A stretch of 64,000 nucleotides of DNA, from assembly GCF_000019785.1 (NCBI RefSeq), contig NC_010524.1:62001-126000 (forward strand), written 5' to 3'. The stretch is from Leptothrix cholodnii SP-6. GTDB taxonomy: Bacteria; Pseudomonadota; Gammaproteobacteria; Burkholderiales; Burkholderiaceae_C. A model generated the notes under the pieces. It was given only the letters and a program-made list of their open reading frames with translations, ran no database searches and was not told where the DNA came from. Positions 26,612-38,888 of the stretch are shown one piece after another. Every line of letters starts with the position of its first letter. Within the stretch, counting starts at the first letter, position 1. Position numbers and translations under genes: made by a program.

Positions 26612-27895
26612 TCAGAACAGCGTGGTGATGGCGTCGACCACGCGCAGCGCCTCGTCGACCACCGGCATCCAGCGCCACTTGTCGAAGGTGGTGCAGGGGT
26701 GCGAGATGCCCAGCGCGACGCGGTCGCCGACCTGCAGCGCACTGGCGTCGTCACCGAGCCGCAGGTAGGCGTGCTGGTCGTTGAGTGCGCTGATCTGCCA
26801 GCCCGCCGGCACCGCGCGCGCGGTGCGCTCGCCTTGCGGGCAGAACATCACCGGCACCGGCAGGCCCATGTCGAACGACAGGTCGCGCTTGCCGGCGTTG
26901 AGGATCGCCAGTCCCGGCTCGGGGCAGGATTGCACCAGCGTCCAGACCTGCAGCGCCGCGCGCAGGCCGTCGGCATCGGCACAGCCCAGACGCCGGTTGG
27001 CGACGTGCACCATGCGCCGGTAGTGGCCGTCGTCGTGCGTCACGTAGCAGCCCGAGCGCAGCAGGCCGAGCACCGGCTTGCGCAGCGGCGGGCGCAGGGC
27101 CTGCGACACCCGATCGAAGAGCGCCGAGCCGCCGGCGCTGACGATGACCTCGTCGGTGTCGAACAGCGCCTCGTGCTCGCAGGCCAGCGCCAGGGCGTGC
27201 ACGCGCTGCATCAGGCCCTCGGCCAGCGCACGATCGGCGGCGTCGTCACCGCTGCCCCACAGGCCTTCGTAGGTGCTGATGCCGGCCAGCTGCAGCGCCG
27301 GGCTGGCGTGCACCGCACGGGCCAGCGCCAGCGCCTGCTCGTGACCGCGGCAGCCGGTGCGCCCGCCGGGCAGGCCGAGTTCGAGCAGCACCTCCAGCGG
27401 CGCTGGCAGCGCCTGCGCCTCGATCAGCGCGAGCTGCGCCGCCGAGTCGATGAAGAACGGCGCCCGCAGGCCCGGATGCTGCGCGCGCAAGGCGGCCAGC
27501 TGGTGCAGGTCGCCGGCCTGGATCACCTGGTTGGCGATCAGCGCCCGGCGCACGCCGCCGGCCACGCCGAGCGCGAGCTGGTGCACGTTGGCGAAGGTGA
27601 TGCCCCAGGCGCCGGCCTCGACCTGTGCGGCAAACAGCTGCGGCGACAAGGTCGTCTTGCCGTGCGGCGCCAGCGCGATGCCGGCGGCCGCCACGTGGCG
27701 CTGCATCCAGCCGAGGTTGTGGGCCAGCGGCTCGCGCCGGATCACCGCCAGCGGCAAGGGCAGGTCGCCGGCCAGCACGTTCCAGCCCCTCGCGGCGATC
27801 TGCGAGCGGCGCAGCGGCGGGGCGTCGGGCGGATAGCCCTTGAAGCTGGCGTCGAGCTGGGGGTCGATCAGGGCGTCGGCGGTCGGAGCAGGCAT
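26612..27895 (-). CDS. D-serine dehydratase-like, PLP-dependent alanine-racemase-fold enzyme (DSD1 type)
   Basis: 427 residues. Eukaryote-type D-serine dehydratase or D-threonine aldolase family. The PLP lysine is Lys80 in LAPHGKTTLSP; the C-terminal HPC (His399, Cys401 in ISHPCTTFDKW) matches the zinc site of chicken DSD. It would convert D-serine to pyruvate and ammonia or cleave a D-3-hydroxy-amino acid. The next gene is the LRR kinase. Divergent from the sigma54 activator gene with about 150 nt between. Confidence 0.85.
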   Translation of the reverse strand: MPAPTADALIDPQLDASFKGYPPDAPPLRRSQIAARGWNVLAGDLPLPLAVIRREPLAHNLGWMQRHVAAAGIALAPHGKTTLSPQLFAAQVEAGAWGITFANVHQLALGVAGGVRRALIANQVIQAGDLHQLAALRAQHPGLRAPFFIDSAAQLALIEAQALPAPLEVLLELGLPGGRTGCRGHEQALALARAVHASPALQLAGISTYEGLWGSGDDAADRALAEGLMQRVHALALACEHEALFDTDEVIVSAGGSALFDRVSQALRPPLRKPVLGLLRSGCYVTHDDGHYRRMVHVANRRLGCADADGLRAALQVWTLVQSCPEPGLAILNAGKRDLSFDMGLPVPVMFCPQGERTARAVPAGWQISALNDQHAYLRLGDDASALQVGDRVALGISHPCTTFDKWRWMPVVDEALRVVDAITTLF

Positions 27896-28046
27896 GGCGG
27901 AATTCGACCACAGCGCCAACACCTGCGACCCGGCACGCCCCGCTGCCGGTGCCCGAACGCCGCCGGTTCGCGCGTATTCACGGGCTCGCCAAGCCCGCGG
28001 GGCTGCTGCACAGTGTGCGGCTCTGTCCGCCCTTCCGGAGCCCGTC

Positions 28047-30119
<2,073 letters not shown>

Positions 30120-30177
30120 GCGCCCAGGCATGCACTCGAACGAACTCGAAACCGATCATCAACCGACCTGAAAGCCG

Positions 30178-30639
30178 ATGCGACTCTCCCTGATTGCCAC
30201 CACCCTGTGCGCCGCCGCGCTCCACCTCGCCCCGCTGCCGGCGCTGGCCGAAGACAAGGCCGTCATCGACGCGATGGAGGGTTACCTCGATTTCGTCGAT
30301 TACGGCGGCGCGACGATCTTCCCCGAGCAGATCCCGAAGGACGACTGGAAATCGTTCTTCGTCATCGACGCCCGCGACAAGGAGCAGTTCGCCAAGGAGC
30401 ACATCCCCGGCGCGGTCAACATCGAATGGCGCCGCGCCCTGGCCGAACGCGGCCGCATCCCGAAGGACAAGCCGGTGCTGCTGTACTGCAACACCGGCAC
30501 GCTGTCGGCGCAGGCCGGCTTCGCGCTGCGGGTGGCCGGCTACGAAAACGTGCGCATCCTGCAGGGCGGCTACGCCGAGTGGAAGGCCAAGGGCGGCTTC
30601 GATGCCGCGGCCCGGGCGACCGGCGCGGTCAAGCACTGA
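30178..30639 (+). CDS. Periplasmic rhodanese-domain protein
   Basis: 153 residues. Signal peptide (1-24, ALA-ED) then a single rhodanese domain with the active-site cysteine Cys104 in LLYCNTGTLSAQ and VIDARDKEQF as the N-terminal block. The active loop CNTGTLS is six residues after the Cys, as in sulfurtransferases. Lies between the sigma54 activator and the FMO fusion, 58 nt after the former. A periplasmic sulfur-transfer role, perhaps linked to thiosulfate metabolism, is possible but unproven. Confidence 0.85.
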   Translation: MRLSLIATTLCAAALHLAPLPALAEDKAVIDAMEGYLDFVDYGGATIFPEQIPKDDWKSFFVIDARDKEQFAKEHIPGAVNIEWRRALAERGRIPKDKPVLLYCNTGTLSAQAGFALRVAGYENVRILQGGYAEWKAKGGFDAAARATGAVKH

Positions 30640-30664
30640 GCACCGCGTGGCCGCCGCGCCAGGG

Positions 30665-30728
30665 GTGACAGCTGTCACAGCCCGAAGGCCATCACCTGTC
30701 TCGCCGACCTGTCTCGCCGTGACAGGTG
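30665..30728. promoter_or_regulatory. Enhancer-like repeat array (candidate activator binding sites)
   Basis: GTGACAGCTGTCAC at 30665-30678 is a perfect 14-bp palindrome. At 30694-30719 the 13-mer ACCTGTCTCGCCG occurs twice in tandem. CACCTGTC (30693-30700) and GACAGGTG (30721-30728) form an 8-bp inverted pair. The shared TGTC/GACA half-sites lie 85-150 nt upstream of the sigma54 promoter, a normal enhancer distance. Confidence 0.6.
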
Positions 30729-30812
30729 TCCGGCCCCGATCGTTGCGGCCTTCGGCATGAAAAGCCAATGCCGTCAGGCACTTGGCCACTGCTGCGGCGC
30801 AGCACGCCGGCT

Positions 30813-30827
30813 CGGCACGGGCCTTGC
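30813..30827 (+). promoter_or_regulatory. Sigma54 (-24/-12) promoter
   Basis: CGGCACG, 4-nt spacer GGCC, TTGC. The invariant GG (30814-30815) and GC (30826-30827) have the exact 10-nt separation required for sigma54. Only the first base differs from the usual TGGCACG. Predicted transcript start is near 30838, about 49 nt before the FMO start. Confidence 0.65.
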
Positions 30828-30886
30828 GCAAGATCAAGTCACCGGGCGCCTGCCCGGCCTGGTCCACACCGCGAGGAGACACCCGC

Positions 30887-32695
30887 ATGACGCAGATTTC
30901 CCCCCCGATTTCTCCCACGCAAAGGGCGGCCGACTGGCTGGCCCGCTTCGAGGCCGCCGCCGCTGCACGCGATGCCGACGCCGCCACCGCGCTGTTCGAC
31001 GACGAGTGCTATTGGCGCGACCTTGTCAGCTTCACCTGGAACATCCGCACCTTCGAGAGCCGGGACGACATCCGCGCGATGTTGGCCGCGCGCCTGAATG
31101 ATGTGCAGCCGTCGGCCTTCAAGGTCGAGGGCGACGCCACCGAAGCCGGCGGCGTGACCGAAGCGTGGTTCACCTTCGAGACCGCGGTGTCGCGTGGGCG
31201 CGGCCTGCTGCGGCTGAAGGGCGATCGCGCGTGGACCTTTCTGACCACGATGGTCGAGCTCAAGGGCCATGAAGAAAAGAAGGGCCCGCGCCGCATCAAG
31301 GGTGCCGAACACGGCGTGCAGCGCGGCCGCCAGACCTGGCTCGAAAAGCGCCAGCACGAGCAGGCCACGCTCGGCTACAGCGAGCAGCCCAACACGCTGA
31401 TCATCGGCGGCGGGCAGGGCGGCATCGGCCTGGCGGCGCGGCTGCGGCGTCTGGGCGTGCCGACCATCGTGATCGAGAAGAATCCGCGGGCCGGCGACAG
31501 CTGGCGCAACCGCTACAAGAGCCTCTGCCTGCACGACCCGGTCTGGTACGACCACATGCCCTATCTGCCGTTCCCGGACGACTGGCCGGTGTTCTGCCCG
31601 AAGGACAAGGTCGGCGACTGGCTGGAGTCGTACACCAAGATCATGGAGCTGAACTACTGGGCCAGCACCGTGGCCGAGAAGGCGCGCTGGGACGAAGACA
31701 AGCAGGAGTGGGAAGTGCGCGTGGTGCGCGAGGGCCAGCCGGTCACGCTGCGGCCCAAGCAGCTGGTGTTCGCGCTGGGCGTGTCGGGCTACCCGAACGT
31801 GCCCAAGATCACCGGCGCGGAAACCTTCGAGGGCACGCAACACCATTCGAGCAAGCATCCCGGTGGCGCGGCTTGGGCGGGCAAGAAGTGTGTGGTGCTG
31901 GGCTCCAACAACTCGGCCCACGACATCTGCGCCGACCTGTGGGAAAACGGCGCCGACGTGACGATGCTGCAGCGCTCGTCGACGCACATCGCGCCGTCGG
32001 ATTCGCTGATGGAGCTGGCACTCGGCGGGCTCTATTCCGAGGCGGCGGTGGCGGGTGGCATCAGCGCCGACAAGGCTGATCTGATCTTCGCGTCGGTGCC
32101 GTACAAGATCATGCACACCTTCCACATCCCCGTGTACGAGGAGATGAAGAAGCGTGACGCCGACCTGTACGCGCGGCTCGAGAAGGCCGGCTTCATGCTC
32201 GACTTCGGCGAAGACGGCTCGGGCCTGTTCATGAAGTACCTGCGCCGCGGCTCGGGCTATTACATCGACGTCGGCGCCAGCGAGCTGATCGCCAACGGCA
32301 GCGTCAAGCTCAGGAGCCCGGTCAACATCGAGCGCATCAATCCGAAGTCGGTGACGCTGACCGACGGCAGCGAGCTGCCGTGCGACCTGCTGGTCTACGC
32401 CACCGGCTACGGCTCGATGAACGGCTGGCTGGCGGACCTGATCTCGCCCGAGGTGGCCGACCAGGTCGGCAAGTGCTGGGGCCTGGGTTCGGCCACCACC
32501 AAGGATCCCGGCCCGTGGGAAGGCGAGCTGCGCAACATGTGGAAGCCCACGCCGGTCCAGAACCTGTGGATCCACGGCGGCAACCTGCACCAGTCGCGCC
32601 ATTACTCGCAGTTCTTGTCGCTGCAGTTGAAGGCGCGCATGGAGGGCATCGCCACGCCGGTCTACCGGCCGCAGCCGGCGCACCACCGGCGCTGA
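30887..32695 (+). CDS. Flavin-containing monooxygenase fused to an N-terminal NTF2/SnoaL-like domain
   Basis: 602 residues. Residues 1-120 resemble a SnoaL/NTF2 cone domain (DADAATALFDDECYWRDLV). The rest is a two-dinucleotide-binding flavoprotein: FAD motif GGGQGGIG from residue 174, NADPH motif VLGSNNSA from about 338, and an FMO-like FEGTQHHSSKHPG segment between. LLVYATGYGSMNGWLADL is the usual C-terminal ATG motif. It should insert oxygen into a soft nucleophile or ketone, substrate unknown. Start at ATG 30887 has GAGGAG ahead. Expression is probably sigma54-driven (promoter at 30813) under the activator encoded at 28047. Confidence 0.88.
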   Translation: MTQISPPISPTQRAADWLARFEAAAAARDADAATALFDDECYWRDLVSFTWNIRTFESRDDIRAMLAARLNDVQPSAFKVEGDATEAGGVTEAWFTFETAVSRGRGLLRLKGDRAWTFLTTMVELKGHEEKKGPRRIKGAEHGVQRGRQTWLEKRQHEQATLGYSEQPNTLIIGGGQGGIGLAARLRRLGVPTIVIEKNPRAGDSWRNRYKSLCLHDPVWYDHMPYLPFPDDWPVFCPKDKVGDWLESYTKIMELNYWASTVAEKARWDEDKQEWEVRVVREGQPVTLRPKQLVFALGVSGYPNVPKITGAETFEGTQHHSSKHPGGAAWAGKKCVVLGSNNSAHDICADLWENGADVTMLQRSSTHIAPSDSLMELALGGLYSEAAVAGGISADKADLIFASVPYKIMHTFHIPVYEEMKKRDADLYARLEKAGFMLDFGEDGSGLFMKYLRRGSGYYIDVGASELIANGSVKLRSPVNIERINPKSVTLTDGSELPCDLLVYATGYGSMNGWLADLISPEVADQVGKCWGLGSATTKDPGPWEGELRNMWKPTPVQNLWIHGGNLHQSRHYSQFLSLQLKARMEGIATPVYRPQPAHHRR

Positions 32696-32737
32696 TGTGC
32701 GCCACGCGGCGGTGCGACTGCGCCGCCGCGGGCACTC

Positions 32738-33370
32738 TCAGATCTCGTCGATCGAGGTGCTGCGCGAGGGATCCTGCGTGTCGCCGATGGCGAAACGATC
32801 GCGCGTGGTGACGTAGAAGCTCGCGCCGAAGCGGCCGACCGGGTGGTAGTCCTGCAGCCGCACGCGCCAGGTCTCGCGGTCGACCAGGCCCTCGCGCACG
32901 CTCAGCCATTGAACCCGGCCGATGAAGATGTAGCGGCTCGCGGTTTCGAGCTTCTCGTGCAGCACGCACTCGAAGGCCACCGGCGCCTCGGCGATGCGCG
33001 GTGGCGCCACCGTCTGCGACGGCACGGCGTGCAGACCGACCTTGGCAAGCTCGCTGACCTGCGGCGGCAGCGACTCGCCACAGGCGTGCATCTGCGCGGC
33101 CAGCGGCTCGTCGCACAGGTGCACCACGAACTCGCCGCTGGCCAGGATGTTGGCGGCGGTGTCCTTCAGGCGGCCATCGTGCAGCCGGTTGATGCTCAGC
33201 ATCACGATCGGCGGGTCTTCGCCGAGCATGTTGAACATCGAGAACGGCGCCGCATTGGCCACGCCGTTGGCGCCCAGCGTGGTGACCAGCGCGATCGGCC
33301 GCGGCACGATCAGGCTGGCCATCAGCTTGTAGCGCTGGTAGGCGGTCAGTTCGGCGAAGTCGATCTCCAT
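32738..33370 (-). CDS. Flavin reductase-like (FMN-binding split barrel) protein
   Basis: 210 residues. FMN-binding flavin-reductase domain: LIVPRPIALVTTLGANGVAN and APFSMFNMLGEDPPIVMLS are the signature strands. It could supply reduced flavin to a monooxygenase, but it is convergent with the FMO fusion, which binds its own FAD and NADPH, so a direct partnership is not implied. Divergent from the DTW gene. 42 nt between its stop and that of the FMO. Confidence 0.85.
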   Translation of the reverse strand: MEIDFAELTAYQRYKLMASLIVPRPIALVTTLGANGVANAAPFSMFNMLGEDPPIVMLSINRLHDGRLKDTAANILASGEFVVHLCDEPLAAQMHACGESLPPQVSELAKVGLHAVPSQTVAPPRIAEAPVAFECVLHEKLETASRYIFIGRVQWLSVREGLVDRETWRVRLQDYHPVGRFGASFYVTTRDRFAIGDTQDPSRSTSIDEI

Positions 33371-33506
33371 GGCGGTCTGCCTTTCAAGCGGATGGGTCCG
33401 GCAAGTTCTCGACGCAAGAGGTGCGCCAGGCCGGGGAGCGCGCCCGGCCGGTTGTGAAATCATCCTGGACCGCGTCGATGCTTCCGGAGGCTTCTTGCGC
33501 ACCGTC

Positions 33507-34154
33507 ATGCACCAGAAATCCGTCGCCCAGCCCCGCCGCCCGACCTGCTCCGCCTGCCACCTCCCGCAACGCACCTGCCTGTGCGCCTGGCTGCGTCCCA
33601 CGCCCAACGCGGTCGAGGTGCTGATCCTGCAGCACCCGCTGGAAGCGCACCAGGCCAAGGGCAGCGCCCGCCTGCTGGCGCTGAGCCTGCAGCGCTGCCG
33701 GAGGGTGGTGGCCGAGACACTCGATGCCGCCGCGCTGGCCGACTGGCTGGGGCCGGACGACGCCGCGCCCGGCGACACCGTGCTGCTCTACCCTGCCACC
33801 GCATCGGCGCCCGGCCCGCTGGCCGACCCGGCCGTGATGCCGCGCCGGCTGGTCGTGCTCGACGCGACCTGGCGCAAGAGCCTGCGCCTGCTGCATCTCA
33901 ATCCGCGGCTGCAGGCGCTGCCGCGCTGGCCGCTGGTGGATCCGCCAGCGGCGCGTTACGGCGCGCTGCGCAAGGCGGCGTTGCCCGAGCAGCTGTCGAC
34001 GCTGGAGGCCACCTGCCTGGCGCTGGCGCAGATCGAGGCCGACGCGCCGCGATATGCGCCGTTGCTCGATGCCTTCGGCGCCTGGGTGGCCGACACCTCG
34101 ACCGCCTTCCGGCCGACGCCCGCCGCGATCACGCCGGGCGAAACGCCGCCCTGA
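33507..34154 (+). CDS. DTW-domain tRNA-uridine aminocarboxypropyltransferase-like protein
   Basis: 215 residues. The N-terminal zinc-like cysteines (CSACHLPQRTCLC), the QHPLEAHQAKGSARLL block and the signature VVLDATWRKS (D-x-T-W) match the TapT/DTWD family, which makes acp3U in tRNA from SAM. Start is ATG 33507; upstream in-frame residues are not conserved. Its 3' end overlaps the convergent dienelactone hydrolase by 26 nt. Confidence 0.85.
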   Translation: MHQKSVAQPRRPTCSACHLPQRTCLCAWLRPTPNAVEVLILQHPLEAHQAKGSARLLALSLQRCRRVVAETLDAAALADWLGPDDAAPGDTVLLYPATASAPGPLADPAVMPRRLVVLDATWRKSLRLLHLNPRLQALPRWPLVDPPAARYGALRKAALPEQLSTLEATCLALAQIEADAPRYAPLLDAFGAWVADTSTAFRPTPAAITPGETPP

Positions 34155-34875
34155 AAAACGCCACCGCCTCGGCAAACGCCAGGTCGGCGGCCTCGGGGTC
34201 GAAGCGCGCGCCGACGTCGCGCATGAAGGCGTGTTCGGCGGCGTACAGGCGCTGCTCGAAGTCGACGTTCTTCGCACGCAACGTGGCTTCGATGAGGTCG
34301 CGGCCGGCGGCCGGGATGTGCGGGTCGGCTGTGCCCCACACCAGCAGCAATCGCCCGCCGATCTCGCCGAGCCGTTGCAGCGTGCCGGCGTCGGCGTCCT
34401 GCCCGAGCTTGCCGTTGTGCACGCCGGTGGCGTAGAAGCAGGCGGTGGCCTTGACGTCAGGCTGCAGCGCGGCGCGCATCGCCAGGTGTCCGCCGATGCA
34501 GAAACCGGCCGCGCCGAGCTGGCCCGGCGCCACCGCAGGGTGGCTCGCCAGGTGATCCAGCGCGAGCCGGCAATCGGCATCGAAGTGCGCCACCGGTGTG
34601 CGTTCGGCATCGGACAGGCCGCGGCTGCGGCCGGCGTCATCGAAGGCGATCACCGTGCCGGCCGGCTCGATGCGGCGGTAGATCTCCGGCGCCAGCACCG
34701 TGTAGCCGTGGCCGGCCAGGCGCACGCAGGCGCGTTGCATCGGCCCGGTGAGCTGGAAGATGTCGGAGTAGAAGACGATGCCGGGATAGCGGCCGGGCTG
34801 CTCCGGCATGGCCATGAAGCAGCGCATCACGCCGTCGCCGGCGGGCAGGTCGATGTGTTCGGAGCGGACGATCAT
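34129..34875 (-). CDS. Dienelactone hydrolase family protein
   Basis: 248 residues, alpha/beta hydrolase. The triad is visible: Cys126 in GAAGFCIGGH, Asp184 in GTADPHIP and His215 in AAEHAFM. Cysteine nucleophile and spacing are those of true dienelactone hydrolases, although homologues act on diverse esters and no chlorocatechol genes are present. ATG at 34875; 23 further in-frame residues upstream are not family-like. It lies 35 nt upstream of nothing co-directional; the aldo-keto reductase gene ends 35 nt before its ATG on the same strand, so both may be read together. Confidence 0.85.
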   Translation of the reverse strand: MIVRSEHIDLPAGDGVMRCFMAMPEQPGRYPGIVFYSDIFQLTGPMQRACVRLAGHGYTVLAPEIYRRIEPAGTVIAFDDAGRSRGLSDAERTPVAHFDADCRLALDHLASHPAVAPGQLGAAGFCIGGHLAMRAALQPDVKATACFYATGVHNGKLGQDADAGTLQRLGEIGGRLLLVWGTADPHIPAAGRDLIEATLRAKNVDFEQRLYAAEHAFMRDVGARFDPEAADLAFAEAVAFFRAAFRPA

Positions 34876-34910
34876 GGCGCGGTTGTTCCTTGTTCTGGGC
34901 CTCGTCGAAG

Positions 34911-35954
34911 TCAGATGTTCCAGTCGCTGCTGGGCGCGCGCCACAGGTCGACGCCGCCTTCTTGCGCGTGGCGGTCGATCTCGGCCAGCTCATCGGCGCT
35001 GAAAGCCAGGTTCTGGAGTGCGGCGACGTTCTCGCGGATCTGCGCCGGGCTGCTGGCGCCCAGCAGCGTGGTGGTCACGCGTGGGTCGCGCAGCACCCAG
35101 GCGAGCGCCATCTGCGCCAGCGTCTGGCCGCGCTTTTGCGCAATGCCGTTGAGCGCGCGCACCTTGGCGAGGTTGGCCTCGCTCAGATGTTCGGCCTTGA
35201 GCGAGCCGCCGCCGGGGCGGTTGATGCGGGCGTCGGCGGGGATGCCGTTGAGGTACTTGTCCGACAGCAGGCCCTGCGCCAGCGCGGTGAAGCTGATGCA
35301 GCCCGCGCCCTGTTCGGCCAGCGTGTCGAGCAGGCCGTTCTCGATCCAGCGGTTGAACAGGTTGTAGCTCGGCTGGTGGATCAGCAGCGGCACGCCGTGG
35401 CCACGCAGCAGCTGCGCCATCTCGGCGGTCTTGGCCGGCGAGTACGACGAGATGCCGATGTAGAGCGCCTTGCCCTGGCTCACCGCATGAGCCAGCGCGG
35501 CGGCGGTTTCTTCGAGCGGGGTTTCTGCGTCGTAGCGGTGCGAGTAGAAGATGTCGACGTAGTCGAGGCCCAGGCGCTGCAGGCTCTGGTCGAGGCTGGC
35601 CAGCACGTACTTGCGCGAGCCGCCACCGGCGCCGTAGGGGCCGGGCCACATGTCCCAGCCGGCCTTGCTGGAGATGATCAGCTCGTCGCGGTAGGGCTTG
35701 AGATCCTCGCGCAGGATGCGGCCGAAGTTGATCTCGGCGCTGCCGTACGGCGGGCCGTAGTTGTTGGCCAGGTCGAAGTGCGTGATGCCGAGGTCGAAGG
35801 CGGTGGTGACGAGCGCGCGCTGCAGCGCCATCGGCGTGGCGTCGCCGAAGTTGTGCCACAGGCCCAGCGACATCGCCGGCAGCTTGAGCCCGCTGCGGCC
35901 GCAGGCGCGGTAGGGCATCGATTCGTAGCGCGTGGCGGCGGCGGTGTAGGCCAT
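34911..35954 (-). CDS. Aldo-keto reductase, L-glyceraldehyde-3-phosphate reductase type (YghZ/Gpr-like)
   Basis: 347 residues. NADPH-dependent reductase of the AKR14/YghZ branch: FDLANNYGPPYGSAEINFGR contains the catalytic Tyr, with Lys in ISSKAGWDMWPGPYG and His in YVDIFYSHRYD. C-terminal VTTTLLGASSPAQIRENV binds NADPH. The E. coli homologue detoxifies methylglyoxal. ATG 35954 has AGGAG ahead. A longer in-frame start at 36032 would overlap the riboswitch promoter region and is rejected. Confidence 0.9.
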   Translation of the reverse strand: MAYTAAATRYESMPYRACGRSGLKLPAMSLGLWHNFGDATPMALQRALVTTAFDLGITHFDLANNYGPPYGSAEINFGRILREDLKPYRDELIISSKAGWDMWPGPYGAGGGSRKYVLASLDQSLQRLGLDYVDIFYSHRYDAETPLEETAAALAHAVSQGKALYIGISSYSPAKTAEMAQLLRGHGVPLLIHQPSYNLFNRWIENGLLDTLAEQGAGCISFTALAQGLLSDKYLNGIPADARINRPGGGSLKAEHLSEANLAKVRALNGIAQKRGQTLAQMALAWVLRDPRVTTTLLGASSPAQIRENVAALQNLAFSADELAEIDRHAQEGGVDLWRAPSSDWNI

Positions 35955-36073
35955 GAGGGTCTCCTGTCGGTGGGCTGAGGCGCGGTGGGATCGGGCGTGA
36001 TCATGCCGCAGCGAATCCGCTGACGTCGGCATGCCGACGCTCGGCCTTGCGCGGAGCCGAAGATCCGCCTCGC

Positions 36074-36079
36074 TATACT
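36074..36079 (+). promoter_or_regulatory. -10 hexamer of the Mn-riboswitch transcript (TATACT)
   Basis: TATACT followed by a GC-rich discriminator (CGCGGC). Transcription from about 36086 would begin just before the riboswitch. No clear -35 at 17 nt. Confidence 0.45.
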
Positions 36080-36090
36080 CGCGGCGCTTT

Positions 36091-36200
36091 CGTCATTGGG
36101 GAGTAGCCGCCCTGCGCCCGCAGGGGTTCGCGTCAACACACTTGACCCTCACGGTCATGGCGCGAACAGCTCCAGAGCCTGGCAAGACCTTTGACCACAC
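36091..36200 (+). ncRNA. yybP-ykoY manganese riboswitch
   Basis: The leader of the UPF0016 exporter contains the conserved yybP-ykoY elements in order: GGGGAGTAGCC at 36098-36108, GTCAACACACTTG at 36132-36144, a variable hairpin and GCAAGACCTTTGACC at 36182-36196. This RNA binds Mn2+ in the pocket made by the two internal loops and switches on downstream Mn exporters. Position, orientation and downstream gene family all agree. A covariance-model scan would settle the exact limits. Confidence 0.85.
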
Positions 36201-36233
36201 TGCCTCCGGAAGGGCCGGGGATGCCGTGTGGTC
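36193..36233 (+). promoter_or_regulatory. Riboswitch expression-platform hairpin
   Basis: GACCACAC (36193-36200) pairs perfectly with GTGTGGTC (36226-36233). The first arm shares bases with the 3' part of the riboswitch, so the two folds compete. There is no T-run after the stem, so control is probably translational or Rho-linked rather than intrinsic termination. Confidence 0.5.
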
Positions 36234-36263
36234 TCTGGTATTCGCTGGCCCTTGGAGATCCTC

Positions 36264-36836
36264 TTGGAATCATTCCTCGTGTCCACCGGCGTCGTCGCAC
36301 TCGGTGAAATGGGCGACAAGACGCAGTTGCTGGCGATGCTGCTGGCGGCCAGGTTCCGCAAGCCGGTGCCCATCATCCTCGGCATCCTGGTCGCCACCCT
36401 GGCCAACCATGCACTGGCCGGTGCGGTCGGTGGCTGGGTCGCGCAGGCCCTCGGCCCCGACGTGCTGCGCTGGGTCATCGGGGCATCGTTCATCGCGATG
36501 GCCGCGTGGATGCTCATCCCCGACCAGATCGACAACGAGGACGCCGGCGGTCGGCAGCTCTTCGGCGTGTTCGGCACCACCGTGCTGGCGTTTTTCCTGG
36601 CCGAGATGGGCGACAAGACGCAGATCGCCACCGTCGCGCTGGCGGCGCGTTACGGCGACCTCGTCGCCGTCGTGGCCGGAACGACGCTGGGCATGATGCT
36701 GGCGAACGTGCCCGCGGTGTTCCTGGGCGACCGCATCGCCAAGGCGGTGTCGATGACGCTGGTGCACAGCATTGCGGCGACGATCTTCGCCGTGCTGGGC
36801 ATGCTGACGCTCTTGAACGTCGGCCAGATCTTCTGA
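36264..36836 (+). CDS. UPF0016/GDT1 family manganese exporter (MneA-like), TTG start
   Basis: 190 residues, inner-membrane cation exporter. The two family motifs E-x-G-D-K-T are at residues 15-20 (EMGDKT) and 114-119 (EMGDKT), each in a three-helix half. I take TTG at 36264 as start: it gives LESFLVSTGVVAL, where homologues begin with MEAFLVST-like sequence, and GGAG lies 7 nt upstream. The ATG at 36228 would lie inside the riboswitch hairpin and is rejected. Mn2+ induction through the riboswitch is expected. Confidence 0.9.
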   Translation: MESFLVSTGVVALGEMGDKTQLLAMLLAARFRKPVPIILGILVATLANHALAGAVGGWVAQALGPDVLRWVIGASFIAMAAWMLIPDQIDNEDAGGRQLFGVFGTTVLAFFLAEMGDKTQIATVALAARYGDLVAVVAGTTLGMMLANVPAVFLGDRIAKAVSMTLVHSIAATIFAVLGMLTLLNVGQIF

Positions 36837-36858
36837 GTACCGCCCCGGCCGCAGCCGA

Positions 36859-38721
<1,863 letters not shown>

Positions 38722-38856
38722 GTGAGGGATCCTTTGATGGACGGTGTTCGGATGAGACTGGCCGCGATGGTATCGAGTCGATCGAGCAAAGAATCGTCAA
38801 AATTCACGCATCAACGCAACAATTCGTCTCGTCGACAATGGTCGGGAATAATCGAA

Positions 38857-38870
38857 TCACAATCTTGTGA
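38857..38870. promoter_or_regulatory. Inverted repeat TCACAA-TC-TTGTGA in the glmS/Lrp divergent region
   Basis: A perfect 6-bp inverted repeat with a 2-nt centre, 18 nt before the Lrp-type start and in an AT-rich tract. Likely autoregulatory operator of the regulator. Confidence 0.4.
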
Positions 38871-38888
38871 AATTGGATTTTTTATTTC

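Noticed and set aside
36228-36263. ATG at 36228 as start of the Mn exporter
   Set aside because: Lies within the riboswitch expression hairpin; family alignment and GGAG favour TTG at 36264.
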